The position numbers and the translations under genes were made by a program. Of a stretch of DNA of 64,000 bases, positions 1 through 11,100 are shown in pieces. The notes under the pieces are model-generated. The model did no database searches, was not told where the DNA came from, and saw only the letters and a program-made list of their open reading frames with translations. Every line of letters starts with the position of its first letter. The first letter of the stretch is position 1. Location of the stretch: NCBI GenBank assembly GCA_002633005.1, contig NMRA01000577.1:1-64000 (forward strand). The letters are read 5' to 3'. The DNA is from Phoronis australis. Its lineage: Eukaryota > Phoronida > Phoronidae.

Positions 1-920
1 TATTTATCAGGGACAGTTTGGGATTTATTTTTCTTTAAATAGCACAATTGATGAATAATCTCATACTCAATCACTCAGCTCAACATTTCACAAGCCATTT
101 TTCCCATCTATTGGTATGCCGGGTGTTTGCTGGTGATCATTTCAATCAAATCTTAAGTTAGTTGTCATTGATTTGTTGTTTGGACACTATAGTTGAATGG
201 AACGGGAGATGAGGCTGTCGTGAGAGTTTACAAACCGTTCCTTCTTAGAAATTTTTGTGTTTAGTCAACTTAATTTGTATAAAACAATGCGAAACGCACT
301 CTGATAAAGTAGGGCAAATTCATTTTCATGCTTAGCTTCAATCTTTTTGTAGCAAATTTCACATGTACTATTTGATTATGATGGATTCACTGAGTTAATC
401 AATAAATGCTGGGCCCGATTTTGTGACCTGTAGCTCACCAATACAACCTCAAATTAAGTATGGGGACCTGGTAAATTCTCGCAAGTTGACTCAAAGTTGT
501 CGGATTTTTCTAACCAAGCCAGAAGTCAGACAAATAATTCACCTGTAACTCACTTCAAAATCTGAGGTGAATTCCGAACTTTAAAAAATGTTCCCATAAT
601 CAATACCTTTGGTTCACAGTTGTATTTATTTCGAGGAATCCTTACATCTGCCACTCCCGGCAAACATTCGAGCATGCAGAGTTGTTTTCACCAAAAATGG
701 CAGGGTCCCACCAGGAAAATTTTGTAATCAATATGTTCTGATGGACATGCTTCCTCTTTAGGAAAGTGCCGAATAGAAGACTGGTTGACTTTGCGCTGCT
801 CACGATTTATAGGTCTATTTTTCCATTTAAAAAAGATGAAAAACACTTTTGAGAGCAATTTTCAGTTGACAATTCACCTTGTCTTAGTGAGACCATGTGG
901 TCTCATGGTAATTTTGCCAG

Positions 921-992
921 GTCGTATTTGGTGAGCTGATGTTATGCTACGAGCACCGAGCCCTGAAACGCTTAGACTTCTTGGGTCACCTG
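921..992 (+). CDS. Candidate orphan coding exon (24 codons), gene unknown
   Basis: A 72-base block is bounded by a good acceptor (TTTTGCCAG) and a strong donor (GTAAGC). It is open in phase 0 at both ends and richer in CpG than its surroundings. The peptide begins VVFGELMLCYEHRALKR and ends DFLGHL. It looks like a helical segment of a larger protein, but I do not recognise the family. No partner exon in a matching phase was convincing nearby. It could belong to a gene entering from the left, or be chance. Confidence 0.35.
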
Positions 993-1030
993 GTAAGCAT
1001 TATCACTGCCGAACTTCTATAGAACTTTAA

Positions 1031-1530
1031 TTGGGTCAAATAGTGAATCGTTCTTTTCCACACAAAACCGTGAGAGACACACGTGTGCAAAGCTGTTTGT
1101 GTTCTTCATGTGTGACGGACATTCCTATACGAAGCCTCTTTCTCCACTGTCTGTTTGAGACAGACACACTAGTACAAAGCCCCTCTCCATGTTGTCCACA
1201 GTCCACCTGTTTTCCAAGACCCCTATCTATACAAAGAGCCGCTTTACATTGTTTGTATTCTATATGTGAATCAGTAACCTGTGTTAAGTCCTCTGTACAC
1301 AGTCAATGTTCTCCACGCGAGACAGACGCACCTGTGAAAGGTCCCCTCTTTACACTATCTGCGTTCTTTATGTGGAAGAGTCTCCCCTGACCACACACTG
1401 TCCATCCATGGAGGGGTTCCCCTATCAGAAGGCACAATCACCTTTCTTCTCAGGTGAGCGTGGCTCTCCATACGAAACGCTACTGTACAACCCTGTCCAC
1501 ATTGTCTATTGGCAGAGATCCACTTGATAA
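1031..1530. repeat. Degenerate tandem-repeat region
   Basis: Motifs such as GAGACAGACRCAC, variants of ACRAAGCCYCTYTC, and TTCTTYATGTG recur several times at loose intervals, as in an eroded minisatellite. Open frames of up to 119 codons cross it. They have a repetitive composition and no family signature, so I treat them as by-products of the repeat. Confidence 0.35.
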
Positions 1531-2104
1531 CCACATTCTTTTGATGGTCTAGAGAATTACGTTAGATCAACGGGCATGCCTTAACAAAGTCTGAGTCCAC
1601 AAAAGTGCCGTCCACGCACAGACATACCCTAGAACAAGTTACTCCTGGAAAGAGTTGTCGCTAGGTTTAATTTTAGACTGTTGATGATATTTAAACTGGT
1701 GCGACTTACCCTTTTGTGACACCTTTCTTCACCTTATCGACTTGTTCTCGTGGTAACTTGCACCACTTCTAATGGCAGTGTGGCCGTAAACCTGGGGCAA
1801 GGAGGAAGTAGTTATCAGCTGCGGTTATGTTGCGCGCTATATTCGCTTCAGCCATTCATTGTCACACACAGAGCGACAACTTCTGCCTTACCCTAGTTAT
1901 CAGATATGTGTGTGTGGACTCTCTACTTAAAAGTGGGGAAAGTTGCACTAGTACAAGTTGTTCTAGGGTAGGCTGTGTGTGGACAGGACTCATTGGCTTG
2001 GATATATGTTTGAAGAGCACGCTGCAGCAATGTCTCAATCACTCGGGTGGACTGTGGCATCAAAGATGACTATATGAGGATTAATGTGTGGCGCTTCACC
2101 AATA

Positions 2105-2285
2105 CTTCAGTAACATATGGAGTATAAAGACAAAGATGTCTGTATGATTATTTTAAAGAGCATGAGCAACCATTAATGTCTCAATCACGCACAGAGTATC
2201 AAGACAAAGATGGCTAGTTATTATAAAGAGCATTAGCTAGTACTATTTATATCTCAATCACACACAGAGTATCAAGACAACTAAC
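2105..2285. repeat. Short imperfect direct repeats
   Basis: The phrase AGTATCAAGACAAAGATG and the phrase TCTCAATCACRCACAGAGTA recur two to three times with AT-rich spacers. This is a small eroded tandem array with no coding potential. Confidence 0.4.
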
Positions 2286-5093
2286 TGATTGCACTCATTT
2301 CTTTCTAGTAATTTTATGTAATAAATGTGATAAAACTGATGATTTGTGATTTAATGAATTTTACTTAGTCTTTCTAAAACAAATACTTGACCAAGTTTGG
2401 TTGATCTTTACCGATTACAATACAACACAGACATTGCACAGATCACATTGTTATGACCTTCACTACACATACAGTAGCTTCCTGCCTTGTGTTACTGCTA
2501 AATATTCATTCCATTTGTACTGCCAAGTTAGCCTGGCATCAAAAACCAATCAGTCTTCAAGACTATAATTTTGAGCTGTCAAACTCAAATTACGAGCAAT
2601 GCGCTCGGTTGCTTGAGACTCAACACTAAAATTATTTTCCGACACAAAATGCTCTTTCCTAGAAATTTAAGCATTTGTTAAAACTTGTTTTATTAAGTTG
2701 TAGAAATGGTCGAGCACGCATAATATTTGATATACACCTCTGTCTGCTTATTCCCGTCAAGGACTTTCTTGACTGTGGCTGGGTACATTCCTTAAGGTAC
2801 AAGTAATGTTTTGGACAGACCTAACTACTACTGGGCCGCCTACGGTAGTAGTATTTTTGGTTCCTTTTTGGATTATGATTAATATCTGTGAAATTCAGCA
2901 GCTGCTTTAATATAAAGAATTTAACAGGTTACAAATTCTTCTAAAGTATCTGACTGCTGTTGTGCCATCTGGTGGTAATTTTTTTTGTGTGGACTTGTTA
3001 CCTCTAGGTCTCCCTTGATGGATCTTCATAGACATATATGTATACTGAGTTTTTATGAGTATCTGGTTGGAGTGTCAGATAAATGCTCACCCGTGATGTT
3101 TGTTTGTGACATTCTAGATTATAGACAGCAGATTCGCAACTCCAACATTTTCTTGTGAAATATCCCAGAGGAGGCGCCACCCTCTAAACATAGCAAACTC
3201 AGCGGTTTGTGTATTGTGACGGGGAAATTCTTGCATCTGTTTTACTGTCCAGTATAGCAGACGGTGTACTCGCTGGAAGTAAAGCATGCTATGTCTGCCA
3301 GGTGTCGCTAGTGAATAGCGACGTCACGGCTTATGCTTAAGATCACAGATTTCGTCCATTAAAAATATAGAGAATTGGCGGTCCATGTAGTATAGTCTAT
3401 GGTGACCTGGTATCACTGGGCCAGGCTATGTCTGATAAAGACTGAGCATTTCACATCAATTGCACCACTTACAAGGCACCTCGGAATGACATGCAGATAT
3501 GCAACAAGAAAAAGTGCAAGTTCTTGTTTGTTTGTTCCTAAATTTCTGATGTCAACAAGCCAGCAATCTACTTCATCCTTTGAAAAATGTGCTGCGCTAA
3601 ATTCTTGCCAATTTAGAACCTTTGATGGCCTATGAGTGGGATTTTATCAATTTTTTCACGAAACATATGTAGCACTAAATTAAATGATTTCCAATGTTCA
3701 AGTTTTGTACTAATTCCACCATTTAACAAAACTTACAGCAATATCGGAGAAGACCTTGAAAAGTGAAAAAGGACAAATTTGACTATTATTTTTGTCTGAA
3801 AGAGGAGATTTTATGGTAATATTACTCCCTCTAACATGAGCACCCTTTGCTGTATAATGTGTGCATGTAGCCGTATGCACTTGTGTCTGAAGTAACGCGC
3901 GTTATGCGTTACTCATACCGTTATTTTTCTGACAATGAGGTAAACGTTAGTAAAAGAATTGGGCTATGTGACCCAAATGATGCCAATAAATGATACAATA
4001 AAACATGCCGCTATTGACAGCGACACCTGCCAATAGCCGTTGGTACTAAATTGTAGCGCCCACGCTATGCTGTTGAATCTGCCCCTTCACTGTGAAGTTC
4101 ACTAATGCGTTGTTAACGAAATTGGTCCAAGACCGAAGTTAATCATTTTTACCGACTGACACTCCTCAAAACAGACACGTCAGTGTTGATGTAAAATAAT
4201 AATTTCAAAATAATAATTACATTAAGTCTCGCACACGTTGTACAAGACGTGCGCAGGCCACTCAGGTGGGCCTATTTTACTGATCACCTGGAACATTGGT
4301 ATGAAAGGCCTTTAGTTTGTCATCTGCTGATGAGTTAAAGTCTGTTCCCTTGAAGTTTTCTTGCAAGAGCTTCACTTCATTCCAAAAGCCAAAAACTGAG
4401 CTTATTTTCTACTAAAAGATTAGTTGCCACTTTCAAGCATGGTTTGATTTGTGTCTCGGTGTATGTGTCATAATTCTGGAAATAGATGCAACTTTGCGCA
4501 TAGGTTTGTTGTTTGTGCTGTGCACTGCCAGGGTACGTACCGGTAATAACACTGTGTAGGTCTAGTTTTGGTCATATTACTAAGCAGAATGCTAACCGTT
4601 GATTAATGTTCCATGCTGAGTCGAGAAATCAATGGAGACTTGTGATCGTCTCTGTCTCGTTTTGCCATTAATTGCATTCAAAGATTACTTAGGTATACCT
4701 GTAGGCAATCAAGTGATCTGGGATGTGTTATATCTTTTATTACTAAGGTCAAAATGCAAGGCACATGCAGGTATTTCCAGACACACACAAGATTCATTTG
4801 ATATTCTGGACCCTGAGAAAATTGGCTCAAAAGTAAACTTCCAAATTTTTCGAGAATTATGCCATGCCATTAGTTAAGTCCGAGTCAGTCTGAGGTTGCC
4901 ATTTAAAAATTTTTGATGAAAGATTCGAGATGCATTAGTTTTTCACAAAATGACTTTGTTGTTAAATAACACCAGTCTTCTGAAATATTTGTGTGAAAAG
5001 GTAAAACAACCAGTTTATGTTGAATTACGCAGCTGTGTAAACTAATACCATTGTTCAAGCAAAGAGCAATGAACACTTTCATGTTACTTAGAG

Positions 5094-5137
5094 TTGGGGG
5101 GGGGGGGCAAGGGGGCCATGGCCCCCTCTAAAATTCT
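5094..5137. repeat. G-run and GGGGGCCATGGCCCCC palindrome
   Basis: A run of about 13 G is followed by a perfect 16-base palindrome centred on CCATGG. Such blocks are common inside old dispersed elements. No element ends could be set. Confidence 0.5.
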
Positions 5138-5994
5138 CCCAGATTCCATTTGGCAGTTCTAGGTTGCGATTGTATGACGGGCAAAATCCTGGCTCTGCCT
5201 GGATCTGGCCCTGTAAGTGGGTATCTTGGAAAAGTGTAAGTTGCGTGATGAGTTGGTGTGACTCGGAAATAACATGTCATCTGATTTCTTCATGTGTTGC
5301 CTGAGCACTAATTATTTTTCCAATTATGGTCAAATGTCCATGGTTGCTAAGGATCCTTCATTAATGCAGTGTCATAATTACATCCGTTGCCATGGTAACA
5401 CCGGTACATTAGCGACGTGATCTGACAATAAGTTGGACATAGTTTATTGAACTGTTGCTACTCCCATATTGCAATTGATGAAAAACTGTGCTAACTCGTG
5501 TAACTTGCAAATCTAAAAATACTAAACTGAGGGTCATGTGTGTCCACAAAGTGTGCAAACTGTGCTTTTTAGGTAACAGGTGGACATTGGTACATAAACT
5601 ACGCTATGAAACACTCTTAAGCAGTTATTCTAGTTGTTTGAAATAACGTTTTTCTTGGTTGAGCTGTTTCATTGTCAAGTTGAAGGGACACCGCAAAACA
5701 TTTGTGTATTTCACAAAGCATTGAATTACGCGACGTGGTTGGTACATTTGTCATATGGGTGGGGGAGGGCGGTCCCGTGCTTTAGCCTGTAATGCAACAG
5801 AACTACACAAAGATCGCAAAATTAGTGGAACGGAATCTTAGAAAACCGACAGAAATTGCTGTTCATTGTCACATTAAGACCTACTGATGATTGTGAATCT
5901 TAGTTATTAATTTTAGCACATGCGCGTAATATATCTGTACCGATAAAAGAGGTTTTTCATAGTTCGCGACGATGTTGAGCAGGTAAAAAGTTCA

Positions 5995-6412
5995 CTATCT
6001 ACGAGCTTGTTGTAGTTGATTACTCAAATGTTTCCACCATAATCCAAGGGTCTTTTTCAACGAGTGGATTACGCGTGCTTTACAGAATAAGGTCATATAC
6101 CCGCAGAGCTGTAGACCTTGGTCTTGGTTTGTGGTGGGCTGTCTGTGTTCTGGATGAAGATGGCTTCTGTAACTTTTGTACAGAACCATTGTATTCCTCT
6201 CTGACCAGAAAGAGGACCCTTCCCACATCTGCATGGCTTCTTTAACTTTTCGAGAGAGCCAATATTCCTCTCTAGCTAGAACTTTGGCATTGTCCCTACT
6301 GTGGCCAGTGTTGATGGTGTGTTCACCAATGCCATTGGGTTTGTTCAACTTGTGGTGTTCTTTAGTTCTAGTCCCCGGAGTGCGTTTACCGTAGTTTCTC
6401 GTATGTAGGTGT
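5995..6412 (-). mobile_element. Penelope-like retroelement fragment (GIY-YIG endonuclease end)
   Basis: On the minus strand a 117-codon frame contains GIGEHTINTGHSRDNAKVLA followed by REEYWLSRKVKEA. This is the pattern of the 3' half of the GIY-YIG endonuclease carried by Penelope-like retroelements (EH, TGH, A-K-V-L-x-R-E, W-x-x-R-K-V-K-E-A). A YIRET-like remnant of the YIG block sits just upstream near 6400, out of frame. The reverse transcriptase is absent. This is a dead 5'-truncated copy. Confidence 0.6.
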
Positions 6413-7740
6413 GGGAGGGGTGTGCTGATGAAATCATTGACTGAAAAGTCATGCCCTACTCAGTTCTCAGAAAATTATGCATACCTCTTCAATTTCTGCG
6501 TGCACAAATACGCACCATTCAATCTCTATTCAATTCCTCTTGCCAACGAAGAACGCAAGAATAGGTCTCTGTGCTGTACACTGGAGGCATGTGCTTCACG
6601 GTCCGATCTTGCCTGATTTTTGCCGAACATTTATAACTTTCCTCTGTTTATTTCCTATCGTAATTTAAGTGCGTTTGATGTGTGGATGGCAAATGCACTG
6701 ATTTCTAGGAAAACTGTTTGCAATTTGAAGTTTGGAAGTTACCGCAAACTTTTAATGAACAAATTTCGGGAGAATTATTGTCGGCAAAACGAGCACTGTA
6801 CCTCGTGAATTTTAGCTCCGTTAATTGCACACTGTTCAATTTCTAAACCGCGTTTGTGCAAACTAAAACTTCACAATTTATGATAGTTTACCAGCAAATC
6901 TAGATGTACTGTATGACTTAGAAATTGATGCATGCAAGAAATGTGGTCTATGAAGTTTTTGTATGGTTGATTTGTTAAAAAATATGTCATAAGTAAACAG
7001 ATCCGTGTATTTATAACTGGTACCATAGATAGTGTCTCATCTACATGAATTTAAGTGATTTCTAAATTTCGGTTTGTAGAGGTCTTGGTGGTAATGCCTT
7101 AGATCAAATCAACTTTGGATCATTAGTAGGTGAAAAGCAGATGGAACCTTATGGCTGTGGTCTAGTGTATCTATGGTGGTGCCGTGTTTTTTTAAAGGAA
7201 AAAAGTTCAACTGTGTTATCAGGCATGGAGGTGCCATCAAGCTATTGTCAATAATCGAAGTCTGTGTCTGAATGATGTTTGTTATCTGCACAGGTACAGC
7301 ATTTACTGTAATTACATAGAGATCTTATTGAGTATTTTGTAAATACCAGCCCTAACTCATCTAACTGATAAATAATTACACAGTTAAGCAAACACATGAT
7401 AGCAATAACTAATGGAAACAAATACATTACCTGCTTGTGACTACAGCCATTCTCGTGCCTATGGCTGGTTCTTGGGGACTCTGGTAGGTGTTGGACCTGG
7501 GGGTGCTCTGCTAGAGAGATTGATAGAGTCGTACCTTGTGTTGGGTGACTCATTCTATTTATTAGACACGTCCCATTCTAATGACAACATCCCTATTGTA
7601 ATCACAAACCATTGAGCATCTTGTAACGTAATACACTTACCACAACATCAAACCCCGTTTCCAATGAAGTTTGGAGCCAATTTACTTTGAGACTTTTCAT
7701 GCCGATCGGTGCAACTTGTTTCAAAGACTAGAATGTGGAT

Positions 7741-7946
7741 GTCGTGATCAGAATGGGGACATGTCATGATTAGAATGTACATGCCTCATGATGAGAATGG
7801 GGACATGTCATGATTAGAATGTACACGTCTCGTTATCAGAATGGGGACATGTCATGATTAGAATGTACATGTCTCGTGATGAGAATGGGGACACGTCATG
7901 ATTAGAATGTACACGTCTCACGATTAGAATGGGGATGTGCTATGAT
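7741..7946. repeat. 44-bp minisatellite (about 4.6 copies, two 22-bp half-units)
   Basis: The core GAATGGGGACATGTCATGAT starts at 7751, 7795, 7839 and 7883, and a degraded copy follows at 7927: a strict 44-base period. Each unit is itself two related 22-base halves (GAGAATGGGGACATGTCAT and GATTAGAATGTACATG forms). The array ends about 110 bases before the first recognised IA-2 exon. Confidence 0.9.
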
Positions 7947-8056
7947 TACATTTGTAACCAGGTAAATTAGGCGAAATGAAGCTTTAACTTTTACGCAAAT
8001 TGATGGCAATGTTTTTTTTTTTGTTTTACTGAGTGGCTGTTTTCCATTTATTTCAG

Positions 8057-8107
8057 GTTGTAAGTTCAATAAAGATCTGTGTTCGTCACAAGAAGTCTGC
8101 ATAGATG
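8057..8107 (+). CDS. PTPRN: IA-2 exon: start of the RESP18-homology region
   Basis: Acceptor ATTTCAG, donor GTAAGT, phase 1 to 1. It encodes [16 protein letters not shown] after a split Gly codon. This matches the first three cysteines of the luminal N-terminal domain of IA-2 and phogrin, which lies just after the signal peptide in vertebrates. The phase means an upstream coding exon must exist. Confidence 0.93.
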
Positions 8108-11100
8108 GTAAGTTTGTTGTGTGAACCTTTCAACAGTGTCACGGGCTTAACATTAGCAAGTGTTTGATATTCCTTTCTGGCCAGCTGCACCTGTGCTTTG
8201 CTGGTGATGAGATCTGTCCCATGCAATCAAATGGAAAGCTCCAACAAGGCCATAAATGATACAGGCATAGCAAAGTGATACAAGCAGATATCAGGAACAG
8301 CAGCTGTCGTGACAGACTGGATGATTGATGCCACGAAGATGATTTATATACCAAACAATGGCCATTGACTAGTAGAGAATGGGGAACTGGAAATTCACTA
8401 GGTGTCACAAGCGAGGGACCTTCTTGAAATGCCTACGGTTGGCTAATCACGGGGGTCCATTTTCACATGAAGGCCAGAGCTGTGTTAATCTTTCTCAATT
8501 GTTAACTTTCACTGTTGATTTTACATTAGGCACCCTGATGGATCAGTTACAAGACACAGCACAGTGTATGGTCAACTCATTGTCATTAATTAGTGTAGAT
8601 GACTGTGTGTGGCGTGGATCAATATCTTCAGCATCAAGAGAACAAGTCAACTGCCTGGTTCCCAGGTCATTCTGCTTTCATGGTTCGACTGTGGAAATAA
8701 CAGTTTAAAAGTCACTCAACATAATGTGAATGAATTTCTCTGAAATCGCCAGATAACAGGGTAGAACTCTGGCAATTGGTTGTATAAATATACACGTTTG
8801 GAACGATAGGTCTGTGTAATAAATGACCCAAATAAAATCAGAACAAAATTAATGTTATTGTAAACTACAATCTTCCTAAATTACTTATCGGTCCAAAAAA
8901 GTCGCTATTCTACCATTATTCTGCTGCTTAATTTGTGGAGCCATAAAATAAAGCGTCTCACCTATTGGCCAATTTCTTTTTTACCGACTCTTCAAGCAAC
9001 TGTTCTTCCTTTAGGTTGCATGCATTTCACAACAAATTATGAGAGTTGGTTTCATATTATCACAAGTTTTTAGTATTTTATTAGCAGCAAACCGAATCTC
9101 AGAGCAAATTTTGCTTCAGCAAAGCTGACATGACCTCCCAAAACATTGATTGCCATAAGCAGGTTCATTGTGGTTGAAAGTTTTTTTTTTTCTGGTCAGA
9201 TGTCCCTACAGAATTTGTATTTAAGTGCTTTGAAGTTCTTAATGTGAGGGTCAGCTTTTGTTTTTAATTCATCTGACCATTGCTTGTGGAAAGGTGATGC
9301 CTGAGTGGGTGTACTGCTACAACACTGTGAAGGGCTGACGTCATTTAGGTTGATACTTATTGGCAATGCACGCTTCATTTTAACTCACTTGGGTTTCTAA
9401 TTACAAAAGTGTTCGAAAAATGTGGTCATGTGTTTTTTTCCTTTATTGTTGTGATCAAGCTTTGCCAGCGATCAATCTATGGTATTGTTACATGCCAAAG
9501 GTGCAAAAGGCTGCGAGTGGTCTAACTTGAGCAGTCTTAACCATCTTAATAATCACAAGAATATCAAACAACAAGTCAACATTCAAGAGCAGTTACTGGA
9601 CAATCTTGAATAACTCGAGTAAGACAAGTCGCAGCGAGACCCGAATGACAGTCCGTATAGCCTTCGACAAGATCTATCTTAATACACCAAATTTCAGATA
9701 AAATGCTCTAAAGACTGTGAGCCCAGACCACCGCTGAACAAAACATTGCTGCTCTATCGCCATCTTGTGGCCGATCTCAACCAAAAACAATAGGCTTCAA
9801 GGTATCGACGGGACACACATTTCGTGTCGATTGGAGAAGAAGTGCGACCTCATAGCATATTCCTCGTGCACATGGGCTTCTTGCAAAGATGAGGGGAACT
9901 GCGGAACCCTATCTTACACGCAGTGCATGAGACCATGTTGTCATGGTTACATATGAATGAACTGACAGAGGCCACAACCACTCCAGTTATAGTTGAGGTC
10001 TGATTTAATCCTTTGTGCCTTGCAACTCGCTGTGTGATTGCTTTGAACAACACATTATATGTTTCACCATGTTCACTCATCAGATAACTGTTCAGGAAGA
10101 CTATATCAGGAAAGGTCAAGTGTCAAAACAATGATTTTTATGGGATTTTTTCTGAGTAATTGTAGAAATACTATTATCCGAGTATTCGAAATTTTCGTTC
10201 AGATGATAGTACTAACTACTCTCTATCTGTGGTATGCATGAAACCTGATAAACAGTGTACTTCTTAAATCACATTAAAAAATATGTTAAAGTACATGAAA
10301 ATAGTTGTCCCTTCCTGGTAATGTCTTCCTACTACAAGGAATAGTTTATCCTCACACATTTTGTCGTATTTTCCAGATGACCTGTTTGGCAACTGTCAGT
10401 CAAAGAGATCAGGGAATTATGATCTGCGGAGCTATGACCTTGACCTTGACACTCTAGAGCAGCTAGAGAAGTTTCTACGTGATCTTATCGATAGGAAGTA
10501 TTCTTGGCGCAGCTTGTACACACAGTGTATGGTGGCCGGAACTCTATTTGCATTCCGCAACGACGTGAACTTTAACCCCAAAGACTGTAAGGAGGCGTTT
10601 GATCACAACTCGGGTGATAAGATAGACGACGAGGTTCTAGAATTTATACAAAGTTATTATGACGATTTAGATGACGACAATTCGCCTAGTTTAGACAGAA
10701 ATCGTGATGAGTCGATGAACAGAAATTATGCCACTGTTCACCGGTACTACGAGCCAACGAAAAAGAAAAATAGTTTTTATCTGCCATTAGATTCTCAAGC
10801 GCTATCGAGTAAAGATGAAAAATCTCAGGACTACTATCAATTTTTGAAATCGCTCTCTCCAGAGGAATTGAAAATTCTTGAAGAGTATGTGTTTGGTGAG
10901 AGCGGAAGAGACCTCAACTCTGAGGTTGAAAGGTCGGAAGAAAACAAGGCACAGACCAATAATCAAAAAACAACGAATGATGGTATGTGGTGTCTGCTTT
11001 TTGGCTACTCATCAATTTCTCTTGTTTCCTGTGCAAAAAGTATTGTTTTTGGAAATATTTGTGAACTTGTAGTTTCTGGTCACTTAGGCACTTGGTTCCC

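Larger units (their letters stand above)
1..8056. other. 5' flank and/or first intron of the IA-2 gene; no recognised gene
   Basis: This is AT-rich non-coding sequence upstream of the first recognisable IA-2 exon. The exon at 8057 opens in phase 1, so a 5' exon encoding the signal peptide must lie here or left of the window. I found no ATG followed by a hydrophobic stretch and a phase-1 donor that I would defend. The stretch holds one orphan exon-like block (921-992), degenerate repeats, a Penelope-like fragment near 6 kb and a 44-bp minisatellite just before the exon. Open frames here are short and have no recognisable family. Confidence 0.6.

Noticed and set aside
1031-1390. 119-codon + frame, and a strong acceptor-like site near 1453
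   Set aside because: The frame runs through degenerate tandem repeats, and the downstream frame ends at a stop without any family similarity.
7412-7615. Possible signal-peptide exon of the IA-2 gene
   Set aside because: No clear hydrophobic core after the Met. Its donor GTAGGT leaves phase 0 rather than the required phase 1.
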